Shown: one piece after another, positions 56,827 through 62,328 of the stretch | Layout: each line of letters starts with the position of its first letter | Position numbering within the stretch: position 1 is the first letter of the stretch | Position numbers and translations under genes: made by a program | Notes under the pieces: generated by a model | Seen by the model: only the letters and a program-made list of their open reading frames with translations | What the model was told of the DNA's origin: nothing | The model's database searches: none | From: a bacterium | GTDB taxonomy: Bacteria > DUMJ01 | DNA length: 62,328 nt | Reading direction: 5' to 3' | Assembly: GCA_012839925.1 (NCBI GenBank) | Contig: DUMJ01000024.1 | Location: forward strand, 1-62,328

Positions 56827-57849
56827 CTATTCTCCAAAAAATTCCTTTATAAGTTTTACATTCTCTTCTATTAAATCCGGAATAGGTAGCTTATATGGAC
56901 ATCTAGGAAGACAAGTCTCACATTTTGTACAATTTTGAGCTTTAAGGTATGCTTCATAGAACCACCCATTTCTCAGATTTTCTTTGGGAAGCCTCTTCAT
57001 AAAGTCTTTTGCTCTCATGATTGATGTTATGGGAATCCCCTGAGGGCACGGCTGACAGTATTCGCATCTCCTGCAGAAAGTAGAACCAAGCTCTTTTCTT
57101 ATCCTTTCTATCTCTTCATACTCCTCAGAGGTAATTTCTGTAAGCTCCATCGCAACTCTTACATTTTCCTCCACCTCTTTTATAGCTTCCATCCCTGGAT
57201 CAGGAACCAGAAATTCCTTCTGAAGGACATACTTTAGAGAGAGGGCTGGATTTGGCATTACTCCTCCCCCTATTGGCTTCATGCCAATAATTCCAATATC
57301 TTTCTCCAGAGCCATAGGGAATACTCTTTCTTCCACTTTGGTTTCTATAAAATTATAACAGAGCTGGATTACGTCAAATTTGTCAGTCCTGATAAGTTCT
57401 TCCAGAATATCGGTACTATGGCTGGAAACAGCAATAAAATCAATCAACCCTTTCTCTTTTGCATCAAGAAGTCCATAATAAGCCCCATCAGGAGCAAGCA
57501 CTCTCTCAAAAGCATCTCTATCATTTACCCCATGGAGCTGGTATATATCTATCTTCTCTACCCCTAAATTCTTTAGACTAATCTTTACATCTTCCAGTAC
57601 TCCATCTCTTGTCCTGTTTTGTGACTTTGAAGAGATATATACCCTCTTATCTACACCCTTCAATGCCTCTCTAATCTTTATCTCGCTATCGCTATAGGCT
57701 CTTGCAGTATCTATAAGATTTATTCCCAGTTCTATAGCTCTTCTTATAACTTTTACCGCCTCATCCATACCTACTCTCTGGATAGGAATCCCGCCAAATG
57801 CTACAGGGAAAACTTCTATGTTTGTTCTTCCCAATCTTCTATACTTCAC
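56827..57849 (-). CDS. Aldo/keto reductase with C-terminal 4Fe-4S domain
   Basis: 340 residues. AKR barrel with LGRTNIEV start, catalytic Asp/Tyr in IDTARAYSDSE (about 46-56), Lys in YISSKSQ and His in YQLHGVND. The C-terminal region (about 270-330) carries CRRCEYCQPCP and CTKCETCLPRCP, a ferredoxin-like pair of cluster motifs. It likely reduces aldehydes or methylglyoxal. First gene of the MerR-controlled operon. Confidence 0.92.
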   Translation of the reverse strand: MKYRRLGRTNIEVFPVAFGGIPIQRVGMDEAVKVIRRAIELGINLIDTARAYSDSEIKIREALKGVDKRVYISSKSQNRTRDGVLEDVKISLKNLGVEKIDIYQLHGVNDRDAFERVLAPDGAYYGLLDAKEKGLIDFIAVSSHSTDILEELIRTDKFDVIQLCYNFIETKVEERVFPMALEKDIGIIGMKPIGGGVMPNPALSLKYVLQKEFLVPDPGMEAIKEVEENVRVAMELTEITSEEYEEIERIRKELGSTFCRRCEYCQPCPQGIPITSIMRAKDFMKRLPKENLRNGWFYEAYLKAQNCTKCETCLPRCPYKLPIPDLIEENVKLIKEFFGE

Positions 57850-57871
57850 CTTTTATCACTCCTTATAGATA

Positions 57872-57896
57872 TTATATACTCTTATAGAGTATATAA
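57872..57896. promoter_or_regulatory. Perfect 11-bp inverted repeat at the transcription start
   Basis: TTATATACTCT (57872-57882), TAT, AGAGTATATAA (57886-57896). It covers the -10 box and start site of the AKR operon promoter; a second operator or 5' hairpin. Confidence 0.6.
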
Positions 57897-57918
57897 CCTG
57901 GAGTTAACTCCAAGTCAA
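57888..57918 (-). promoter_or_regulatory. MerR-type promoter with 19-bp spacer and operator palindrome
   Basis: Minus strand TTGACT (57918-57913), 19-base spacer, TATACT (57893-57888). The spacer holds the perfect palindrome TGGAGTTAACTCCA (57912-57899). An overlong spacer with a central dyad is the hallmark of MerR activation by DNA untwisting. It fits the AdhR-like regulator encoded in the same operon. Confidence 0.9.
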
Positions 57919-58066
57919 TACCTGACAAACTGAGGAATGTGACTCGTGCAAAAATTTGAAAAACCGAGAGATAGTTTTAACTAGAAATGTAAGGATTGCA
58001 TCTTATATTGTTTCCCAAGAGAATCCAGGGGAAAGAACTACACTGAACAAAATCTACTGTCCTCTG

Positions 58067-58110
58067 AATTGGAGGAGGCAGATCTTAAAGTATGCCCCCT
58101 CCAATTTTTT
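58067..58110 (+). terminator. Strong plus-strand terminator with no upstream plus-strand gene
   Basis: AATTGGAGG (58067-58075) pairs with CCTCCAATT (58098-58106), inner GGCA/TGCC extends the stem, followed by TTTT. On the minus strand it lies just after the secreted-protein gene and may protect or end that mRNA. The 57919-58066 stretch upstream shows no convincing gene and could hold a small RNA. Confidence 0.6.
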
Positions 58111-58112
58111 CG

Positions 58113-58655
58113 CTAGTTGGGCTTTTCCTCTTCTAAAAATTTAAAGCTTGCGACCATCTTATTAAATAGATCTTCCATCGAGGCAAAGTTCTCAGACGTT
58201 GTATCGCATAAAACTGCAAGTCCATAATCATCCTTTACAGTATAGATTTCTAACGTCTTTATAGATACAGTAGCCTCTTCTCCCTTAAGAGAAAAAGAGT
58301 ATACTCTTGTAAAACTAGGTGCTCCTGAAAGAGTGCCTTCAGTTAAAGATTCTTCTGAATATTCCTCCAGATTCTGCTCTAACCATTCTCCAACCGCATC
58401 CGCATACTGTTTGGCTGTAAAACCTTCAGGTATCTCCTCTTTAACTACAATCAATTCAGAAGAGGTCTCTTCATCATAGAGCCATACCAGAGCACCCTCC
58501 AATTCTCCCTCCAACCAGTTTTCAGGATAAGATACGCTGAATCCATTATCAGGATCACTGTACACCTCAGTAAGCTCCTGTGCAGCAGCTCCACTTACAC
58601 ATAAAGTAAAGAGAGCTAGAACCATTACTGCAACCCACAATTTTTTATAAAACAT
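58113..58655 (-). CDS. Secreted PsbP-like/DUF1795-type protein
   Basis: 180 residues from ATG 58655 (GGAGG 8 bases before); ATG 58670 lacks a ribosome site. A signal peptide (FYKKLWVAVMVLALFTLCVSGAAA) is followed by a PsbP-like domain (YSDPDNGFSVSYPENW, KMVASFKFLEEE). Function unknown; such proteins are small periplasmic or extracellular factors. Monocistronic, with a TATAAT at 58713-58708. Confidence 0.7.
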   Translation of the reverse strand: MFYKKLWVAVMVLALFTLCVSGAAAQELTEVYSDPDNGFSVSYPENWLEGELEGALVWLYDEETSSELIVVKEEIPEGFTAKQYADAVGEWLEQNLEEYSEESLTEGTLSGAPSFTRVYSFSLKGEEATVSIKTLEIYTVKDDYGLAVLCDTTSENFASMEDLFNKMVASFKFLEEEKPN

Positions 58656-58707
58656 CTTAAAATCCTCCATTTCTATAGCCCGATAGCTATAAAGTTTTGA
58701 CGGTATT

Positions 58708-58713
58708 ATTATA
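58708..58713 (-). promoter_or_regulatory. -10 box for the secreted PsbP-like protein gene
   Basis: Perfect TATAAT on the minus strand, about 50 bases before ATG 58655. The -35 region at 17 bases is AT-rich without a good match. Confidence 0.45.
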
Positions 58714-58771
58714 TCATATGAAATTTTATGATAAAATAGGAGTGTAAGATTCCTAAAGGAGGATAATAAGA

Positions 58772-59806
58772 TTGAATATTACGATTATGGAGTCAGAGAT
58801 AAGGGAAGAGCCAGAAATAGTTGGCAAGATATTAAATAATAATATTAATGTCCTGCTAAAAATTAAATCCTATCTTGAAAAAAGATATCTGGATGGGATT
58901 TATATTTCCGCTAGAGGTACCTCAGATAATGCCAGTAATCTGGGTAAATATTTAATAGAATCTATGCTGGGATATACTGTAGCTCTCTCTGCACCTTCAC
59001 TCTTTACCATATATAAAACTCCTCCTTCTCTGAAAAATAGGATTGTAATTGGAGTATCTCAGTCTGGTAGAGGAGAAGATGTCTGTGAAGTTATTGCTCA
59101 GGGTAAAAAAGATGGGGCTTTATGTATAGCTATAACCAACGACCCAGATAGTCCTCTGGCAGAAATGTCAGATGAAGTTATCTTATGCTGGGCAGGGGAA
59201 GAAAAAAGTGTCCCGGCCACCAAAACCTACCTGGCAGAGATATTTAATCTGTATCTGTTTTGCGCAATTTTAAGTGATAGAACGGACATCCTCAATTTAT
59301 TGAAAAATGATATCCCTCTGTATATAAAAGAAGTTATAGATAAGTCTTATGGGATAGATGTAACACGTTTTCACTTTATGGATCGATGTATCGTCATTGG
59401 TAGAGGATTTAATTATCCTTCTGCCATAGAATTTTCTCTGAAGCTTAAAGAAACATCATATATATTTTCTGAATCCTTTAGTTCTGCAGACTTTCTCCAT
59501 GGACCTTTAGTTTTAGTATCTCCTCAAATGCCTATCTTTATTTTTATGCCATCTGGACCAAGTTATAAACATTTAAAAGAGGTTATAGGTATTCTTGAAG
59601 AGAAAAACACTGAGGTCTTTAGCTTTAGCTTTGAAAGATTAAAGGAAGAGAGATTGAATTTTGTCTTACCTTTTAAGGTGGATGAGGTATTAAGTCCTCT
59701 TCTCTTTGCCCCTGCGTTTCAGATATTTGCCAACAGATTGGCTGTGGAAAAGGGGATTAATCCTGACAATCCCAGATATTTAAAAAAGGTAACTATAACA
59801 AGATGA
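58772..59806 (+). CDS. SIS-domain sugar isomerase/deaminase (GlmS-like without glutaminase, AgaS type)
   Basis: 344 residues from TTG 58772 (AAAGGAGG 9 bases before). Two SIS domains: ISARGTSDNASNLGKYL (about 46-62) and IGVSQSGRGEDV (about 91-102), then IGRGFNYPSAIEFSLKLKETS near 212. The KSVPATKTYL segment matches the GlmS/AgaS active site. There is no N-terminal glutaminase domain, so it may deaminate or isomerise amino-sugar phosphates rather than make them. Confidence 0.85.
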   Translation: MNITIMESEIREEPEIVGKILNNNINVLLKIKSYLEKRYLDGIYISARGTSDNASNLGKYLIESMLGYTVALSAPSLFTIYKTPPSLKNRIVIGVSQSGRGEDVCEVIAQGKKDGALCIAITNDPDSPLAEMSDEVILCWAGEEKSVPATKTYLAEIFNLYLFCAILSDRTDILNLLKNDIPLYIKEVIDKSYGIDVTRFHFMDRCIVIGRGFNYPSAIEFSLKLKETSYIFSESFSSADFLHGPLVLVSPQMPIFIFMPSGPSYKHLKEVIGILEEKNTEVFSFSFERLKEERLNFVLPFKVDEVLSPLLFAPAFQIFANRLAVEKGINPDNPRYLKKVTITR

Positions 59807-59985
59807 GAATCGCAGGCTTTAAAGTTAAGTGTAACAGATTTATTTTAATCTCGGATAGAGTATGTGGGGATTGTCTCTTAGAAAAAGAGGTAGAAAGAAA
59901 AGGGGAACGGTCCTGCAATTTAGATGAAACCTGTAGAATGCCAGAGAGAGTCAGGAATTTTGTCTCCAGAAACACTTCTTCTTAA
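59803..59985 (+). CDS. Small Cys-rich ORF (uncertain)
   Basis: 60 residues from ATG 59803, which overlaps the preceding stop (ATGA). Five Cys at 10, 21, 24, 38 and 44, including CGDC, suggest metal binding. It overlaps the glycosylase gene by 62 bases if that begins at 59924. I know no family for it; it may be a real coupled gene or noise, and codon use alone does not settle it. Confidence 0.35.
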   Translation: MRIAGFKVKCNRFILISDRVCGDCLLEKEVERKGERSCNLDETCRMPERVRNFVSRNTSS

Positions 59986-60610
59986 AATATATTATACACT
60001 GTACGATACATTTGGACCTCAACACTGGTGGCCTGGAGAGAGTAAACTGGAAGTGGTGGTAGGTGCTATCCTTACTCAGAATACGAACTGGAAGAATGTT
60101 GAGAAAGCCATAAATAATTTAAAAGAAAGGGGTATACTGTCAGTTGATGGGATTTTAGAGAGTGAAGGTCTGCTTCCTGAACTGATAAAAAGTGCTGGGT
60201 ATTACAGGGTAAAGACAGAGAGATTGATAAATGTTATGAAAAAGATAAAAGAGTATAAGACTTTAGATATATTCCTGGGTCTTCCGGTAGAGTCACTCAG
60301 GAGTGAATTACTCAGTATAAAAGGGGTGGGGGAGGAGACCGCTGATTCCATAATTCTTTACGCAGCAGGTTATCCTGTCTTCATAGTCGATGCGTATACG
60401 AGACGTATATTTTCCAGGTTAGGTATAATAAGGGGGAACGAAGATTATGGAGAGATTCAGAGTATGGTTATGAATAATACTCCAAATGATACATACTTGT
60501 ATAATGAATTTCATGCCCTTCTTGTAGAACTGGGTAAAAGGTATTGCAGAAAGATACCGATTCATAGAGGATGTCCTTTATCTATTTTATGCAAAGAGGT
60601 GAATGAATAG
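59924..60610 (+). CDS. Endonuclease III-related HhH-GPD DNA glycosylase (MagIII/COG2231 type)
   Basis: 228 residues. FGPQHWWPGESKLEVVVGAILTQNT (about 30-55) is the subfamily hallmark. The helix-hairpin-helix IKGVGEETADSIIL (about 131-144) has Glu where EndoIII has its catalytic Lys, so a monofunctional base glycosylase is expected; the Asp in FIVDAYTRR is kept. The C-terminal FeS loop shows only three Cys (C-x8-C-x5-C), so the cluster may be missing. A later start at TTG 59960 is possible. Confidence 0.87.
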   Translation: MKPVECQRESGILSPETLLLKIYYTLYDTFGPQHWWPGESKLEVVVGAILTQNTNWKNVEKAINNLKERGILSVDGILESEGLLPELIKSAGYYRVKTERLINVMKKIKEYKTLDIFLGLPVESLRSELLSIKGVGEETADSIILYAAGYPVFIVDAYTRRIFSRLGIIRGNEDYGEIQSMVMNNTPNDTYLYNEFHALLVELGKRYCRKIPIHRGCPLSILCKEVNE

Positions 60611-62328
60611 TGAGGGGTGAGATCTCAAAGACCTATAGGGAATTATATGTATATATAAAACCCTATAAACTTTTAGTTTTTGTCCTTTTTCTGCTCACAA
60701 TAATGCTTGCACCTGCTAGACTTTTACTTTCTCCTGTATTGAAATTCTTATTTGATGGTGTTTTTAATGCACAAAAAGATTATACGGGTGCAATGAGAAA
60801 CCTCCATACTGTGATATTTGTTATAATTGGAATTACTATACTCCAGAGTATAATACAATACTGGCAGATATATCTGCAATCAATAATAACTCAGAGGGTT
60901 ATGAATGATCTGAGAGTAAAAGTATACGCCCATCTTCAGAAATTATCTATGGAATTTTATCAGAGATGGCATACAGGTGAAATAATATCGCGTCTTTCCA
61001 ACGATATAACCTTAATACCTCAGGCACTTAACGCAATTCTTATGGATATTCCTCTGAGTGGTTTAACTATGGTGGGAGCTCTGGGCTATATGATATATCT
61101 GAACTGGAGGCTGACTCTTTTTTCTTTAATAATGCTTCCATTTATAGCCTCTGTTATATCCTTTCTAGGGAATCAGATGATACGGATTACTCGTCAGGTT
61201 CAGCAGAGATTTGCCGAACTGGTCAAGCTACTGGAAGAGCGTATAAAAGGTATGCATCTTGTGAAATCCTTCGGTATGGAAGATAAAGAGATATCTGAGT
61301 TTCAGGAGGTAAGCAAAGAGAACCTCAAGGTTTCATTAGAAAGTGCAAAGATTATAGCCACTCAGACTCCAATAGTAACTCTTCTCCAGACTATCGGACT
61401 TCTAGGAGTATTATGGTTTGGAGGAATTCAGGTGTTGAATGGGAATATGACATCGGGAAGTCTTATGGCATTCTTTACCGCCCTGCTTATGATTGCAGAT
61501 CCGATATATTCGATCTCCCGAAGCTTCAATACTATAAGTCAAAGTGCAGGGGCTATAGGAAGAATATTTGAAATCTTCCAGGTAGAGCCATCCATAGTGG
61601 AAGACCCCAATGCAATTATTTTAGATCCTATAAGAGGGGAGATAGAGTTCAGGGATGTAACATTCTGGTATAAAGAGGGAGAACCCGTAATAAAAGGAGT
61701 GTCTTTTCATATCTATCCTGGAGAGGTGGTCGCCCTGGTTGGCAGGAGCGGTGCCGGAAAAACCACCATAGTAAATCTGCTTATGAGGTTTTATGACCCT
61801 CAGGAGGGAGTTATCCTTATAGATAATATCGATATAAAAAAGCTTAAACTGAAGTCTCTCAGAGACCAGGTGAGTATAGTTCCTCAAGAGACTATCCTCT
61901 TCTCTGGTACTATTCTGGAGAATATAAGATATGGAACTCCATATGCTACCAGAGATGAGGTTGTGGAGGCTGCCAGGGCTGCTAATGCGCATGAATTTAT
62001 AGTGAAATTACCCAGAGGGTACGATACCGAAATTGGGGGTGACTCCGGTACAAATTTATCTGGTGGACAGAAACAGCGTATAGCTATAGCCAGAGCCTTC
62101 TTACATAACCCCAAGATACTTATTCTGGATGAAGCAACATCTGCTCTGGATTCAGAGTCTGAGGCTTTGGTGAAGGATGCGATTATTAAACTTATGAAGG
62201 AAAGGACAACATTTATAATCTCTCACAGGCTTGGTTTTGTAAAGGAAGCCGATTATATCTTTGTTATCGAGAATGGAGAGATAGTGGAAAGGGGAAAACA
62301 TAGTGAACTTCTGGCTAAAAATGGTCTA
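60610..62328 (+). CDS. ABC exporter with fused membrane and ATPase domains, MsbA-like (3' end cut)
   Basis: 573 codons are visible from GTG 60610, which shares one base with the preceding stop, to the window edge; only a few residues are probably missing. Six membrane helices (about 20-310) lead to an ATPase with Walker A GRSGAGKTT (about 377), signature LSGGQKQR and Walker B ILILDEATSALDSE. It resembles MsbA/lipid exporters; a multidrug role is equally possible. It is absent from my list of complete genes only at its very end. Confidence 0.9.
   Translation, partial: MRGEISKTYRELYVYIKPYKLLVFVLFLLTIMLAPARLLLSPVLKFLFDGVFNAQKDYTGAMRNLHTVIFVIIGITILQSIIQYWQIYLQSIITQRVMNDLRVKVYAHLQKLSMEFYQRWHTGEIISRLSNDITLIPQALNAILMDIPLSGLTMVGALGYMIYLNWRLTLFSLIMLPFIASVISFLGNQMIRITRQVQQRFAELVKLLEERIKGMHLVKSFGMEDKEISEFQEVSKENLKVSLESAKIIATQTPIVTLLQTIGLLGVLWFGGIQVLNGNMTSGSLMAFFTALLMIADPIYSISRSFNTISQSAGAIGRIFEIFQVEPSIVEDPNAIILDPIRGEIEFRDVTFWYKEGEPVIKGVSFHIYPGEVVALVGRSGAGKTTIVNLLMRFYDPQEGVILIDNIDIKKLKLKSLRDQVSIVPQETILFSGTILENIRYGTPYATRDEVVEAARAANAHEFIVKLPRGYDTEIGGDSGTNLSGGQKQRIAIARAFLHNPKILILDEATSALDSESEALVKDAIIKLMKERTTFIISHRLGFVKEADYIFVIENGEIVERGKHSELLAKNGL

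Noticed and set aside
57956..58144. 62-codon plus-strand frame before the terminator
   Set aside because: No ribosome site, runs through the terminator hairpin and overlaps the secreted-protein gene.

Overview
The window is a gene-dense, low-GC (roughly 38-40 % by eye) bacterial chromosome segment with about 60 genes in long, tightly packed operons with overlapping stop/start codons and strong AGGAGG ribosome-binding sites. A PilQ secretin, LptB, an MsbA-like exporter and FtsEX with envelope hydrolases point to a two-membrane (diderm) cell. A complete V-type ATPase with a sodium-type rotor subunit, peptide uptake, split transketolase, FeS aldo/keto reductase and flavodoxin suggest an anaerobic fermenter. 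The long SRP RNA with an Alu domain, heavy AGA/ATA codon use and this mix of traits fit a deep-branching lineage (Atribacterota-, Dictyoglomota- or Synergistota-like), but the sequence alone does not fix the phylum.

Layout. 1-8419 (minus): dnaX-ybaB-recR, a LmbE deacetylase, three prepilin-like proteins and pilM-N-O-P-Q; pilQ runs off the left edge. 8447-8822 (minus): SRP RNA and tRNA-Ser(GGA). 8870-11184 (minus): nfo, a small membrane protein and a Gfo/Idh/MocA oxidoreductase. 11301-16737 (plus): oligopeptide ABC transporter with its own promoter and an intercistronic hairpin. 16719-30385 (plus): a long run holding pheS, a shortened pheT, cvpA, polX, split transketolase, ftsEX, an M23 hydrolase, an S41 protease, a DUF610-type deacetylase, lptB and proB. 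30432-32432 (plus): CIRCE-controlled groESL. 32468-34571 (minus): mntP and a beta-CASP nuclease.

34636-40924: an accessory stretch with SGNH hydrolase, sugar-type oxidoreductase and nucleotidyltransferase (plus), a convergent sialidase (minus), a repeat-rich gap with a perfect 28-bp palindrome, then ferritin-like/VIT1 and PHP genes (plus). 40960-46875 (minus): nitroreductase, orphan MalK-type ATPase, a sugar-phosphate operon (PGI/PMI, ROK kinase, class II aldolase), a degenerate C39/TPR protein and rpsU, a small gene easy to miss. 46952-55321 (minus): V-ATPase genes in transcription order G-I-K-E-C-F-A-B-D, preceded by an odd 300-bp leader with coding-like fragments. 55703-57849 (minus): AdhR-like redox/aldehyde operon with a textbook 19-bp-spacer MerR promoter. 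58113-62328: secreted PsbP-like protein (minus), then SIS isomerase, a small Cys-rich ORF, a MagIII-like glycosylase and a partial ABC exporter (plus).

The best leads are: the PheT that lacks its tRNA-binding OB domain with a 9-bp tandem repeat at the junction; the Na+-site residues in the ATPase rotor subunit; the fragmented leader before the V-ATPase operon; the MerR/AdhR regulon with two nested palindromes; and several enzymes with lost key residues. I did not find CRISPR arrays, prophage or an intact insertion sequence.
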